A stretch of 34,536 nucleotides of DNA from an uncultured Flammeovirgaceae bacterium (GCA_913046795.1 CAJWTC010000009.1:1-34536); one strand, 5' to 3'; numbered from the stretch's first letter, positions 1 through 10,245 are shown. Numbers and translations: made by a program. Notes: generated by a model not told the origin, from the letters alone.

Positions 1-171
1 AAGTAAGGATGGAGATATCCATGAAGATGGCTTGAGATTATAATCTAAATAAGATGGTAGATATTTAACATACCCATTGACAGAAAAGGATATGTCAGGA
101 GTTTGACCATAAAGTTTATGAAAATTTATAAAACAAAATAATATTAAAAGTACCTTACTTTTTCTTATCAC
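1..171 (-). CDS. Outer-membrane/secreted protein with N-terminal signal peptide, truncated by window edge (GTG start)
   Basis: Minus-strand frame open from GTG at 171 to the edge: (M)IRKSKVLLILFCFINFHKLYGQTPDISFSVNGYVKYLPSYLDYNLKPSSWISPSLL. Signal-peptide-like start overlapping the 3' end of the ABC ATPase gene; not in the ORF track. Confidence 0.6.
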   Translation of the reverse strand, partial: MIRKSKVLLILFCFINFHKLYGQTPDISFSVNGYVKYLPSYLDYNLKPSSWISPSLL

Positions 172-832
172 TAACAATTTTTCCATCCTCAAGTGTTAAA
201 ACTCTTCTAGCCCTATCAATAACTCTCTGGTCATGTGTAGAAAAAATGAATGTGATTTTTTCATTTTCATTTAGCTTACTCATTATATCAAGCAAATTAG
301 AAGTTGATGAGGTATCTAAATTAGCAGTAGGTTCATCAGCTAAAATAAATTTTGGCTTAGAAGCTAGAGCTCTTGCGACAGCAACTCTTTGTTGTTGGCC
401 ACCAGATAATTCTGAAGGTCTTCTGTTTCTCATCTCATATAAACCCACTTGATTTAGAAGTTCATCTGTTCTTTCTTTTCTTAATTTATCATCAGCTCCC
501 TGAAGCAGCATGATCATCTCAATATTTTCTCTAGCAGAAAGAACGGGGATAAGGTTATAAGCCTGAAAAACAAATCCTATATTTTTTAGCCTATACTGAA
601 TTATCTGAGCAGATGAAAGGTTATTTAGGGAGTCACCATCGATGATAACTTCACCAGCTGTAGGCTTGTCGAGACCCCCAACACAATTAAGAAAAGTAGT
701 TTTTCCAGAGCCAGAAGGACCAACTACGGATGTGAACTCACCCTTCTTAAATGTAGAAGTTATTTCATCAACTGCCTTTACGTCAAATTTTCCCTGGCTA
801 TATATTCTTGATAATTTTCTAGTCTCTATCAT
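155..832 (-). CDS. ABC transporter ATP-binding protein (LolD/MacB-type)
   Basis: Walker A GPSGSGKTT, signature LSGGQQQRVAVARAL, Walker B FILADEPTANLD; next to two FtsX-like permeases. Confidence 0.95.
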   Translation of the reverse strand: MIETRKLSRIYSQGKFDVKAVDEITSTFKKGEFTSVVGPSGSGKTTFLNCVGGLDKPTAGEVIIDGDSLNNLSSAQIIQYRLKNIGFVFQAYNLIPVLSARENIEMIMLLQGADDKLRKERTDELLNQVGLYEMRNRRPSELSGGQQQRVAVARALASKPKFILADEPTANLDTSSTSNLLDIMSKLNENEKITFIFSTHDQRVIDRARRVLTLEDGKIVSDKKK

Positions 833-841
833 AATATAAAT

Positions 842-2068
842 TTAAATACTTTTTGTTGCTTCAACTGGATTAATTTTTAATGCTCTTATTGAAGGGAATA
901 TTGAAGAGAAGATGGATATAAAGAAAACCATTATGGAAACATAAAAATATTGTTCATTAGGAACTTTAAAATATAATCTTGTTCCAACTCCAAAATTTTC
1001 AAGACCGGCCTCGACAATACTTAAGTCAATACCAACTACTGAATAATATTCTACAATGAGATATGAGATTAACAAACCAAATGGGAGAGCTATAACAGTA
1101 AGAAAAATTGTTTCAAATGAAATCATTAAGAATATTTTATATCTATTCATACCAATTGACATTAGCATACCTATCTCTTTTTTTCTTTCTAGAATAGCCA
1201 TCAACATTGTATTTATTACACCAAAAGATAATCCAGATAAAATAATCATCATGAAAATATATAAAACTGCAGCTAGCATCTCGTTGGCATAGGCAAGTTC
1301 TTTTGATATGTCATCCCAACGCTCTACTAAGTTATAAGAACTCCTTTTAGCTAAATCATTTTTAACTTCACCTCTTAAGTCTATATCACTTAGAAGGATT
1401 GGCATCTCATGATAGCCTGTAAGTCCTGGAAGATTTTTAATAATGCTCTTATTTTTTACAAAAACATTAGTTTCATCATATCTAGAATTACCTGATCTAA
1501 ATATGCCCTCAACTCTGTAAAGTAGAGATGTTAACTCATAATTTTCGTCTTGAAAAGTTATTACTACTTTAGATTTTAATTTAAGGTTTAGCCTATCAGC
1601 TAACTTTTTACCAACTAATATTGTATTGTCTCTTTCTGAATTAAAATATTCACCATCTATAACTTTTTCAAAAGTATTTGTGACGCTTACTTCAGTTTCT
1701 GGGTCTATACCTTTTACCTGAATACCATAAGATCCATTAGAATTTGAGAGCATACCATTTAATACTATCCTCTTTGAATATGATATTACTCTGTCATCAT
1801 TATTGATAGCTTCTTCAATCAAATCTAAATTATCGATTGTATGTTTTATGTTGTAGTCCTCTGAAAATAATTTATTGTGAATCTGTATATGGGATAGGTA
1901 TGTATCTACAGCATTATTCATTCTCTCCTCGTTAAGACCATAACTCATTGCAATCATTATAATACCTCCAAGTAAACCAAAAACCATAGAAATTATAACA
2001 ACTAAACTTCGTAATTTATTTCTCCACACATTCCTCCATGAAATCTTTATTAATGTTAAAAAATTCAT
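842..2068 (-). CDS. ABC transporter permease (FtsX/LolC-E family)
   Basis: N-terminal TM helix, large extracytoplasmic domain, C-terminal TM block with ERKKEIGMLMSIGMNRYKIFLMISFE and SIRALKINPVEA. Confidence 0.92.
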   Translation of the reverse strand: MNFLTLIKISWRNVWRNKLRSLVVIISMVFGLLGGIIMIAMSYGLNEERMNNAVDTYLSHIQIHNKLFSEDYNIKHTIDNLDLIEEAINNDDRVISYSKRIVLNGMLSNSNGSYGIQVKGIDPETEVSVTNTFEKVIDGEYFNSERDNTILVGKKLADRLNLKLKSKVVITFQDENYELTSLLYRVEGIFRSGNSRYDETNVFVKNKSIIKNLPGLTGYHEMPILLSDIDLRGEVKNDLAKRSSYNLVERWDDISKELAYANEMLAAVLYIFMMIILSGLSFGVINTMLMAILERKKEIGMLMSIGMNRYKIFLMISFETIFLTVIALPFGLLISYLIVEYYSVVGIDLSIVEAGLENFGVGTRLYFKVPNEQYFYVSIMVFFISIFSSIFPSIRALKINPVEATKSI

Positions 2069-3288
2069 ACTTTCATAGATTTTACTGGATTTAGTTTTGC
2101 AATTTTAATTGCAGGATATATTGATATCAGTAAAGAGAAAAGAAAAATTACTAAAGCATGAGACAAAGGAATATCCCATGAGGTTGACATTGGAAATATA
2201 GGAGAGAATCCCATTTCTTCAATCATCTGATCTGCACCTTCACCCATTAAAATTGCCATATCAATAGGGTTAATATTATAATAATAGCAAATGGGATAAG
2301 TCACTGCAATAGCCAAAAATACTCCAACCATAGATAACAATACGGTTTCAATAAGAATTATACCAAATAATCTTGCCCTGCTCATTCCTATTGAAATTAA
2401 AACTCCAAACTCATACTTTCTCTCTTCCGTCATCATGAGGACAGTACCAAACATACCAAAGACAACAATAACATAAAGAATAAAAGCCATAATAAGCCCT
2501 CCAGCACTGTCAGCAGTTATAGTCTGCTCAATCTCTGGTAAAGTCTCTTTCCATGTCATAACTTCATATCTATCTGAAAGGACATTATCTAAGTTTTCAA
2601 CTATTTTTTTCTCTTCATAATACTTCTCTTTATCAATTATTATATGTGTTGATATATCATCTGACGAAACATAGTTTCTTGCAGACTCCATAGTCATGAA
2701 AACACCTAATTTATTTAAATCTGGATTTTTTAAGTCTATAATACCCTTAACTGGATACTTTCCCGCGGCCATCATCCCCCTGTAACCTTGTCCATAAAGT
2801 ATGAGAGTGTCATTTTCTGAGATGTTAAAAAATTCCGCAATTCCTTTAGCAATAATTATTTCATTTTTCTTAATGTCAAAAGATCCAGATAACATCTTCT
2901 TATTCCAATCTGTAATTTTTTGTTCTTCAGATAAGTTGATGCCATTAATTACAGCGCCTTTTGTTTTATCCCCCATTGATATCAAAGAAAAAGTCTGAAG
3001 CCTCTGTACAATATTTTCAACTCCCTCAACAGATTTTATCTTATCTAAAAGCTCTTGATCAACTTGCATCGAATTATCTAAATTCTGATTATCCCAGAAC
3101 CCATCCGCATGAATCTCTACATACCCAGCATATGACTCAACAACAGTCTCAATTAGCTTATCATAAAATCCAAATTGAAGTGCTCTCATAAGTATGATTA
3201 GAAAAAGAGCAGCAAAGATAGAAGTGATTGTTATAAGACTTCTTTTCTTATTTCTATAGATATTTCTCCAAGCTATTTTAAAAATCAT
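2065..3288 (-). CDS. ABC transporter permease (FtsX/LolC-E family)
   Basis: Same architecture: IAWRNIYRNKKRSLITI, EERKYEFGVLISIGMSRARLFGIILIET, AIKIAKLNPVKSM; 4-bp overlaps with both neighbours. Confidence 0.92.
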   Translation of the reverse strand: MIFKIAWRNIYRNKKRSLITITSIFAALFLIILMRALQFGFYDKLIETVVESYAGYVEIHADGFWDNQNLDNSMQVDQELLDKIKSVEGVENIVQRLQTFSLISMGDKTKGAVINGINLSEEQKITDWNKKMLSGSFDIKKNEIIIAKGIAEFFNISENDTLILYGQGYRGMMAAGKYPVKGIIDLKNPDLNKLGVFMTMESARNYVSSDDISTHIIIDKEKYYEEKKIVENLDNVLSDRYEVMTWKETLPEIEQTITADSAGGLIMAFILYVIVVFGMFGTVLMMTEERKYEFGVLISIGMSRARLFGIILIETVLLSMVGVFLAIAVTYPICYYYNINPIDMAILMGEGADQMIEEMGFSPIFPMSTSWDIPLSHALVIFLFSLLISIYPAIKIAKLNPVKSMKV

Positions 3289-4028
3289 CTTAAATTTTTC
3301 ATATATCCTGGCGTAAACAGTCTAGGGTTAATATCGATATCAAACTCCCATACTAGTCTTTCGATTACCGTCTTATTTCCTTCTTTCTCTAATGGTATGA
3401 ATTCAATTTTAGAAGGTAATTTTTTTCCTCCAAAGTCAGAAATTTCTACAGAGTTCATGACATTTATCATATCCCCATACTCATCAAAAAATTGTGTTTT
3501 CATCTGCATGTAGTTTTTTTTATCTATCCACATGACTAGCTTACCCCACACAACAGGTGCGTCATCATTAGGAATAAGCTCAATAATCCAGCAATCATAT
3601 CCACCTATTTCCTCTTCTCCAATAACAGAATTTGAGTAGTCATCTGCAATAGATGATCTCTGTACCAGATCATCATTAGTAAAATCTGTTCCCATCCAGT
3701 TCTGCATCATCATAGATGGAGGCAGTTTTATTGTCCTCTCTATTGAAGGCACATAATTCCATACCTCATTCTCTCTCTTCAGAAATACTGTACCCTTCTC
3801 CTTGATCGGAGTTAAGACTACAGACGAAAAATATTCATCACCTATTGACCAACCTTTCATTGTCATCTCTTTTGTCCACTTAGGCCTTACGATACTTATA
3901 ACCATTTCTGTATAAGATGACTTAATTCCTTGCACCTGCTCCTCAGATTTTTCTAAAATTCTGGTAGCGTCAATTTCCTGAATATTTATATTAAAAAAAG
4001 TAATATGTAGAAGTATTAATAGATACAT
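3285..4028 (-). CDS. Outer membrane lipoprotein-sorting (LolA-like) protein
   Basis: Secreted beta-rich protein with MTMKGWSIGDEYFSSVVLTPIKEKGTVFLKRENEVWNYVPSIERTIKLPPSMMMQNWMGTDFTNDDLV, typical of LolA-like proteins next to FtsX/ABC or RND genes. Confidence 0.85.
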   Translation of the reverse strand: MYLLILLHITFFNINIQEIDATRILEKSEEQVQGIKSSYTEMVISIVRPKWTKEMTMKGWSIGDEYFSSVVLTPIKEKGTVFLKRENEVWNYVPSIERTIKLPPSMMMQNWMGTDFTNDDLVQRSSIADDYSNSVIGEEEIGGYDCWIIELIPNDDAPVVWGKLVMWIDKKNYMQMKTQFFDEYGDMINVMNSVEISDFGGKKLPSKIEFIPLEKEGNKTVIERLVWEFDIDINPRLFTPGYMKNLR

Positions 4029-4047
4029 TACAGATATATTTTAGTAA

Positions 4048-4422
4048 ATGAAAGTTACAATCATAAAATCTTTTTTAATAATAATATCCTCTATATTCTA
4101 CGTGATAGTTGGTATTAAACACTTTATTGACCCTTCTTATTTCCTAAGTATAGTACCACCATATTTACCATTTCACCTAGAGCTGGTTTACATAAGTGGT
4201 TTTTTTGAGGTTCTATTTGGGATTATGATTTTAATCCCGCGATATAGATACTCAGGATCAATAGGACTTATTCTTTTACTTATAGCTGTCTTTCCAGCAA
4301 ATATATATCTAGCCCAAAATGAGATAGCGCAAGAGGCGATTGGTGCTAGTCAAGAAATTGCAACTTGGAGATTACCCGTTCAGGGAATATTTATATGGAT
4401 TGCCTATTACATAAGAAAATAA
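4048..4422 (+). CDS. DoxX family membrane protein
   Basis: 124 aa, 4 TM, YVIVGIKHFIDPSYFLSIVPPYLPFHLELVYISGFFEVLFGIMIL. Confidence 0.8.
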   Translation: MKVTIIKSFLIIISSIFYVIVGIKHFIDPSYFLSIVPPYLPFHLELVYISGFFEVLFGIMILIPRYRYSGSIGLILLLIAVFPANIYLAQNEIAQEAIGASQEIATWRLPVQGIFIWIAYYIRK

Positions 4423-5244
4423 TTACTTTCTCACAATCTCAAAACTAGTTGTGTCACTTGCAAAAGCTGAGAAAATTCCAAAAGCATTAATAATATTTGA
4501 TGGTGGTTCATTAAGTTCTGTCCCATCCTGTACCTCACTATCAAATAGGTTCATATATTCATCATTGATTTTGTAAAGTGAGACTTTATATTTTCCGTAA
4601 TTTTTTAGACTCATACAGATCACATTATAGGACTCACCCTGGTTTGGCTCAGATTGTAAGGAGAAGTTGGAAAAAAAATCGCCCACAGCTCCAGGTATTT
4701 CATCAGAAAAAATAGGATCTTCTTCCTCTCCTACATACTTAATGGTCAGGTAATGATTCTCATTATTTGGATTATCCCATCTTACATCTGTCCTAGCATT
4801 TTCAAAAAGGTTCGCCAAAATATCAGGAAGGGCTCGTGAAATTTTAAGAGGAGGGACAATTATTTTATTGGCTGACATCCTAAGACCTAATGGTTTAGTC
4901 GGGACAATAGTCTGAGCAGTTGCTGTTCTTCCATCAACCACTACCTCTATTCCGTAAGTTTTACCCGAGACTATATCAATATTATCTTTGTACGTGTATG
5001 ACTCGTCACTGACACTATATTCCAAATCAAACTCATCCCCATTTCCATATAAGATTACAGAAGCATCCTCAATATAAACATCTTCAGTATCTTCTGAATT
5101 CCAGAGCCTTGTCTCTTTTATTTTTATATCATCAACTTTTTCTCCTTGAAATAAAAATGCCTCTACGACAAAATTATTTTTTATCGGTGTCTCTACATCA
5201 CAAGACACCATGAAAAAAATAAATACGAAAAAGAATCTTCTCAT
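4423..5244 (-). CDS. DUF4249-type lipoprotein
   Basis: Lipoprotein signal MRRFFFVFIFFMVSC (internal ATG at 5244, just past the upstream gene's stop); follows a TonB receptor as is typical for this family. Confidence 0.75.
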   Translation of the reverse strand: MRRFFFVFIFFMVSCDVETPIKNNFVVEAFLFQGEKVDDIKIKETRLWNSEDTEDVYIEDASVILYGNGDEFDLEYSVSDESYTYKDNIDIVSGKTYGIEVVVDGRTATAQTIVPTKPLGLRMSANKIIVPPLKISRALPDILANLFENARTDVRWDNPNNENHYLTIKYVGEEEDPIFSDEIPGAVGDFFSNFSLQSEPNQGESYNVICMSLKNYGKYKVSLYKINDEYMNLFDSEVQDGTELNEPPSNIINAFGIFSAFASDTTSFEIVRK

Positions 5245-5245
5245 C

Positions 5246-7609
5246 TTAAAAGGTAAGTTTAAATGATACATTTGGAAGTATACCTAAATATTTTTTTGTC
5301 TGCCTAGCATAAGGTTTCTGATCAAAATTGTATTCGTAATACCAAGTATTTATTTTATTGTATAAATTAAAAACTGATATGCCTATATCTCCCTTTGACT
5401 TTTGTATATTAAAGATATGGTGCACAGATATGTCAAGTCTGTGGTAGTCTGGAAGAAGAGATCCATTTTTTGGGCCAACACCTATAAAATCCAATTGTGA
5501 TTCATCTAATAAGTTAATGCTATAATTATAGGAAGGTTCAGTAAAAGCTTTACCTGAACCGTAGATGAAGTTTAGAGAAAAGTTCCAGCCGTTAATTTCA
5601 TAGTTATTAAAAATTTTAAATTCATTTTTTTGGGTATTTGGAGCAGGAAATGGATCACCATAATTTAATAAAGGAAATATATTTTCTGCATCTATGTATG
5701 TGTAAGATACCCATCCTGTATACTTATCCATTTTCTTTTGTATTAAAGTCTCGAAACCCCTTACTTCTCCATTCCCATTAAAAAATAAAGAGTTCAAATT
5801 TGTGTCTTGAAACCTTAAACTAAACTCCGTAATATTCTTGACATCTTTATAGAATAGCTCTGCGTCAATAAGCCAAGAACTGTTCTCGTATGAGAGCCCT
5901 GCTATATAATGAGTTGACTCACCTACATTAATATCATTATCCTCAGAAAGTTGCCAAAAATCTCTTGAGCGAGAGGTCACATTTTCTCCAATAATCTGCT
6001 TAACAAATTGATTATGTATCCCATACCCTAGTTTAATTTTAACATTATCTATAAACTCATAATCCAGTTGAAACCTAGGAGAAAAATAGTTTTTTTTAGT
6101 TAACTCGTATCTACTAGCACGAAGACCAATCTCTAAGTTAAGATTTTTGACAGAGGAAAGATTATATGAAATATAACCAGAATATAAATCTGAAAACTGT
6201 GAGTTTTCAATAATTGTGAGTGTGTCATCTCTCACAAATGAATAGTCTATATCTGAATTAGTATATTCAAATCCAAACTCAAATTTATTGTTTTTACCAG
6301 ACAATAATTCAGCGTCGTACCTAACGGTAAAATCCTCTACAGTGTTATCCTGGTCTAGTAATACGCTAAGATCAAAAATTGTTGAATCTATTTCAGTAAT
6401 TAAGGCCTGAACAAAATAGGAGTCATCTTGGTAATTATAATATTCAGAGTATGACATATTTAAGGTATTATAAAATTTTGGATTCCACTGCCTAGACCAC
6501 TTGAGAGAGTACCCATTATTACCCCACCTTGATATCCTATCAAGATCTCCTCTTATCTCAATCTCATCTATATCACCAACGTTTGGGTACTGATAGCGCC
6601 TCGTATCACTTGTCTCAATCAAATTATCTTCACCACTGTAGAAACTAATTGTTATCAAGTCATTTTTAGAGGGTTTATATGACAATTTTGCGTTTAAATC
6701 ATAAAAATTAAATTTTGGAAGCCAAGGGTCAAGGTTTTCTATATCATCATCAGGATCAAACTGATCATATATTTTCTCAAAGAAAGAAGTTTGTAATATA
6801 TCTGTAAATGACCTTCTGCCAGTAGCAAAAAAACTAAACTTATCTAAGAACGGAACTTCAATAGATGCAGATGCACTTAATAAGTTTACGTTAAGTCCAC
6901 CTTTAACCTCGTTAAAGCTACCAACTTTTCCCGTTAGATCAATTACACTTGAGAGTCTTCCACCATATTTTGATGGGAAAGCACCCTTATAAAGGTCTAC
7001 ACTCTTTATCGCATTTGCATTGAAAGCACTAAAAAAACCGAAGAAATGATCAACATTGTATACTTTTATACCATCTAGGAGTACTAGGTTTTCTTGAGGT
7101 TGCCCTCCCCTTATGTACAGTCCAGAACTATTCTCATTTGTTGCGCTAACGCCTGGAAGTAATTGCAAAGACCTGAATATATCAACCTCTCCTATTGAGG
7201 GCATGAGGCTAATTTGTTGTACAGACATTTTGTGGTTACTTATCTCTGAAGTTACCTGTAAAAATTTACTAGACTCCGTTGAAACCACTACCTCATTTAA
7301 AGTTGAGGTAAGAGCTGTAAGGCTTATGATCAGATTACCTTCCAACATCTCATCTGTAAGAGTAATGGTTTCCGTCTTGTAGCCGACGTAACTTGCTTTT
7401 AGTGACATGCCTGATTCTATCTTTCCAATTACTGTAAAGAAACCGTTCTCGTTTGCACTTGTACCAATCTCAAGCTCACTTAGATAGACGTTTGAGTAAG
7501 ATAATCTCTCACCAGACCCTTCCTCTTCAATATACCCAGACAAAGTAACTTGAGAGAAGGAGATATTTACTATTAAATTAGATAAGACTAAGAAAAAATA
7601 TTTTTTCAT
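5246..7609 (-). CDS. TonB-dependent receptor with carboxypeptidase-like regulatory domain
   Basis: Signal peptide, N-terminal VTLSGYIEEEGSGERLSYSNVYL domain, plug GEVDIFRSLQLLPGVSATNENSSGLYIRGGQPQENLVLLDGIKVYN, C-terminal beta strand FKLTF. Confidence 0.95.
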   Translation of the reverse strand: MKKYFFLVLSNLIVNISFSQVTLSGYIEEEGSGERLSYSNVYLSELEIGTSANENGFFTVIGKIESGMSLKASYVGYKTETITLTDEMLEGNLIISLTALTSTLNEVVVSTESSKFLQVTSEISNHKMSVQQISLMPSIGEVDIFRSLQLLPGVSATNENSSGLYIRGGQPQENLVLLDGIKVYNVDHFFGFFSAFNANAIKSVDLYKGAFPSKYGGRLSSVIDLTGKVGSFNEVKGGLNVNLLSASASIEVPFLDKFSFFATGRRSFTDILQTSFFEKIYDQFDPDDDIENLDPWLPKFNFYDLNAKLSYKPSKNDLITISFYSGEDNLIETSDTRRYQYPNVGDIDEIEIRGDLDRISRWGNNGYSLKWSRQWNPKFYNTLNMSYSEYYNYQDDSYFVQALITEIDSTIFDLSVLLDQDNTVEDFTVRYDAELLSGKNNKFEFGFEYTNSDIDYSFVRDDTLTIIENSQFSDLYSGYISYNLSSVKNLNLEIGLRASRYELTKKNYFSPRFQLDYEFIDNVKIKLGYGIHNQFVKQIIGENVTSRSRDFWQLSEDNDINVGESTHYIAGLSYENSSWLIDAELFYKDVKNITEFSLRFQDTNLNSLFFNGNGEVRGFETLIQKKMDKYTGWVSYTYIDAENIFPLLNYGDPFPAPNTQKNEFKIFNNYEINGWNFSLNFIYGSGKAFTEPSYNYSINLLDESQLDFIGVGPKNGSLLPDYHRLDISVHHIFNIQKSKGDIGISVFNLYNKINTWYYEYNFDQKPYARQTKKYLGILPNVSFKLTF

Positions 7610-7653
7610 TTATATAAAATATATTCTTTAAATTTTATAATCTTTTTTCCAAA

Positions 7654-10170
7654 CTATTTATTTTTGAATGAATAAGTTAAATTAATCATAAAATTCCTTC
7701 CCACCTCATCAGCAAAGTACCTCATACTATTAAGGTAATTTCTGTACTTCTTATTAAGTACATTATTAACCATCACGGAAGCAGTAAAATCTTTGATATT
7801 GAATTTCCACGAAAAATCAAGGAGAAAATATCCTTCAGGAGCATCTTTAAAATCAAAAATATCTGTATCAGAAGTAATATTATTTGTGCCGTTTATTAGA
7901 CTCTCAGGAGAAATTGTCATAGGGGCCTGAAACTGTTGAAATGTATAACTTGGTGATAATGAAATCTCAGAAGAATTTATTTTCCAGAAATTATTAGTAT
8001 CCCAGTTGATACTATTTTCTATTCTGACTGGAGGCAGGTTCAAAAGTTTTCCCTTGTTATCTAGATTATTTGACCATAAATAATTTAATGTTAGAGAGGA
8101 ATTAAACTTATTTGTGAATTTTCTTTTTAATGTCAGGTCTGACCCTATAAATAACATATCACTCTGATCAAAGATAAAATAAGGCATTGGACCTCTTATA
8201 GTACCATATAATCCAATAGGTCTCTCGAAAACGTAGTTCAGTATATAATTTGAAAATAAGGTTAGTTTAATATCATTTTTGTCAGAATTATAATCAAACT
8301 CATTAATGAATTTTAAGGATTTTTCAGATGAAAGAAGACTCTCACTCATGATTATAACTTCGTCTGTTCTAAGCTTCTGATCTTCATTATAATAGTATCT
8401 TAGTAGTCCAAACGAGTTCTTAAACCCGTGAGATCCAAAGCTATACAATTCTGCCATGTTAGGTGTCCTCCAGGCTGAACCTATATTTGATCTAAATGAA
8501 AAACTTTCACTGACCTGATTTTCATATCCAATAGAAAAAGTAACGTTGTTTAGAGAATGTTCATCCCTAAAAATATTCTGGGAAATATCTCTCCCTCTAA
8601 CGTTATAATCTTCGTAATCAACTCTGGCACCAATCTCAAAAAGTTTTTTTCCAAAATTCAAATTCTCAATAAGAAAAAAACTATATCTATTCGTATTATA
8701 ATTGGGTATATAAGGAGTTGTACTTGTACCTGGGTTATTATCGTTATCCTGATTAAAGAAATGAAATCCAATCAAGCCATCAGACCTTTCTGAAAATGAA
8801 TGATCCCACTCGAGCATCAGATCTGTTGTGGTCAGATCTAAATCAATGATAGGTCTATCTGCATTTCTTCTTACATCAAATTCTTTTCTTTTATTTAGTT
8901 GTCTTCCATATGTCAAGGAAACTTTTTCATTCTCATCATACCACCAGTTAACAGTTGCCTTTCCTAAGTGATGATTAACTAATTGGTTCGGTTCATTTAT
9001 ATCATAGGAAAAGGGTCTTATGAATAAAGGTATTTCAGAGTTTATAGCTCTTGAAATAGCATTACCACTGTGAAAAATAGATGACCTTAATAATGCAAGA
9101 TTAACATCTACGTAGCTGTAATATAATTTAATATCAAAATTATTTAGGTGATAATGTAAACCTAAATTTAATCCTATCTCTTCCTTTCCAGAATTTGTTA
9201 GAGAATATGAAGGTGCGTGCCTATCTCCTAGTTTAATGTAACTTAGACCTGCATTAAAAGCAAAATTTTCAAATCCCTTTCCTGTCTTCAAATTAAAGTT
9301 CGAACCCTTTCCGTTAGTCTGATACCCAGAATTAATATTTAAATAATAAGGGTTTCTTAAATCCATAGGGTCTGGCTCTACAATTATTGCTCCTCCCAAT
9401 GCCTCGGGACCGAAACGTACTCCTGACGAACCTTTTATTACTGATATTCTCTCTACTGATGCAATATTAATTTCAGGAGCATGATCATCACCCCAGTTCT
9501 GAAATCCGTGCTTGATATAATTATTTAAAACCATTACTCTATTTCCATAGAGTCCATGAATTACAGGTCTTTCTACATTTGACCCAGTAGATATAAAAGT
9601 AACACCGTCAATTTCACTTGAAATACTTGCTAGAGACGATGTCCTGTCAAAAACTTTATCTTCTAGGTTTATAGACTGCCTAGACATTGTCTGCGTCCCT
9701 GAAATCTTTTCCCTCTCATCTGATATCATTACATTCTCCAATTGAACAGATCTCTCGGTTAAGGGGACGGTCCAGAAGTCACCTTCTATAGAAATCAATA
9801 AGTCCTGATATCCAATTCTTGAGAACACCAGACTATCTTCCTCAGGGCATAGATCTTCTAATAAAAATTTTCCGTTTTCATCTGAAATAGAAAATTTATC
9901 AGAGGAATTATACAAAACTCTATTTCCAAAAACTTGCGGATCAGTTATTGCTCTTATTAAAACATCTGATAAAGGATCATTTGTTTCTTTGTTAACAACT
10001 ACTCCTGAAATTGATCTATCACAAGGATTTTGAGATTTTGCATTTAAGGATAAGAAAAAAAGGATATAAATAATACAACAAGACTTGATAACAGTATTAA
10101 ATGAATTGTGTTCATGGCACAGACATTTAATGTTGTTAGCAGGCTTTATAATATTATTTACTGAGCACAT
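7654..10170 (-). CDS. TonB-dependent receptor (probable metal/siderophore type); N-terminus uncertain
   Basis: ISGVVVNKETNDPLSDVLI domain, plug HGLYGNRVMVLNNYIKHGFQNWGDDHAPEINIASVERISVIKGSSGVRFGPEALGGAIIVEP, C-terminal aromatic strand. The 29 aa before the signal-peptide-like stretch are atypical. Confidence 0.93.
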   Translation of the reverse strand: MCSVNNIIKPANNIKCLCHEHNSFNTVIKSCCIIYILFFLSLNAKSQNPCDRSISGVVVNKETNDPLSDVLIRAITDPQVFGNRVLYNSSDKFSISDENGKFLLEDLCPEEDSLVFSRIGYQDLLISIEGDFWTVPLTERSVQLENVMISDEREKISGTQTMSRQSINLEDKVFDRTSSLASISSEIDGVTFISTGSNVERPVIHGLYGNRVMVLNNYIKHGFQNWGDDHAPEINIASVERISVIKGSSGVRFGPEALGGAIIVEPDPMDLRNPYYLNINSGYQTNGKGSNFNLKTGKGFENFAFNAGLSYIKLGDRHAPSYSLTNSGKEEIGLNLGLHYHLNNFDIKLYYSYVDVNLALLRSSIFHSGNAISRAINSEIPLFIRPFSYDINEPNQLVNHHLGKATVNWWYDENEKVSLTYGRQLNKRKEFDVRRNADRPIIDLDLTTTDLMLEWDHSFSERSDGLIGFHFFNQDNDNNPGTSTTPYIPNYNTNRYSFFLIENLNFGKKLFEIGARVDYEDYNVRGRDISQNIFRDEHSLNNVTFSIGYENQVSESFSFRSNIGSAWRTPNMAELYSFGSHGFKNSFGLLRYYYNEDQKLRTDEVIIMSESLLSSEKSLKFINEFDYNSDKNDIKLTLFSNYILNYVFERPIGLYGTIRGPMPYFIFDQSDMLFIGSDLTLKRKFTNKFNSSLTLNYLWSNNLDNKGKLLNLPPVRIENSINWDTNNFWKINSSEISLSPSYTFQQFQAPMTISPESLINGTNNITSDTDIFDFKDAPEGYFLLDFSWKFNIKDFTASVMVNNVLNKKYRNYLNSMRYFADEVGRNFMINLTYSFKNK

Positions 10171-10189
10171 AGAAAATCTTAGATAAAAA

Positions 10190-10224
10190 TAAAAAAAAAC
10201 ACTCTCTAAAGTTATAGAGAGTGT
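10190..10224 (-). terminator. Rho-independent terminator downstream of the acidic lipoprotein gene
   Basis: Minus strand ACACTCTCT-ATAACTTT-AGAGAGTGT followed by TTTTTTTTT; 9-bp perfect stem. Confidence 0.85.
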
Positions 10225-10245
10225 ATTAATTAATTAATTAATTTA
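10225..10245. repeat. Short (TTAA)n tetranucleotide tract
   Basis: attaattaattaattaattta directly visible. Confidence 0.7.

Noticed and set aside
246-452. 68-aa plus-strand ORF in the ORF track
   Set aside because: Fully antisense to the confident ABC ATPase gene; no independent coding signal.
2961-3191. 76-aa plus-strand ORF antisense to an ABC permease
   Set aside because: Shadow ORF inside a confident gene; low-complexity composition.
7113-7382. 89-aa plus-strand ORF antisense to a TonB receptor
   Set aside because: Overlaps the conserved plug region on the opposite strand; no recognisable protein.
10225-10245. (TTAA)n tract as a phase-variation repeat
   Set aside because: Lies outside coding sequence and is palindromic AT-rich filler; no evidence of length variation from one sequence.
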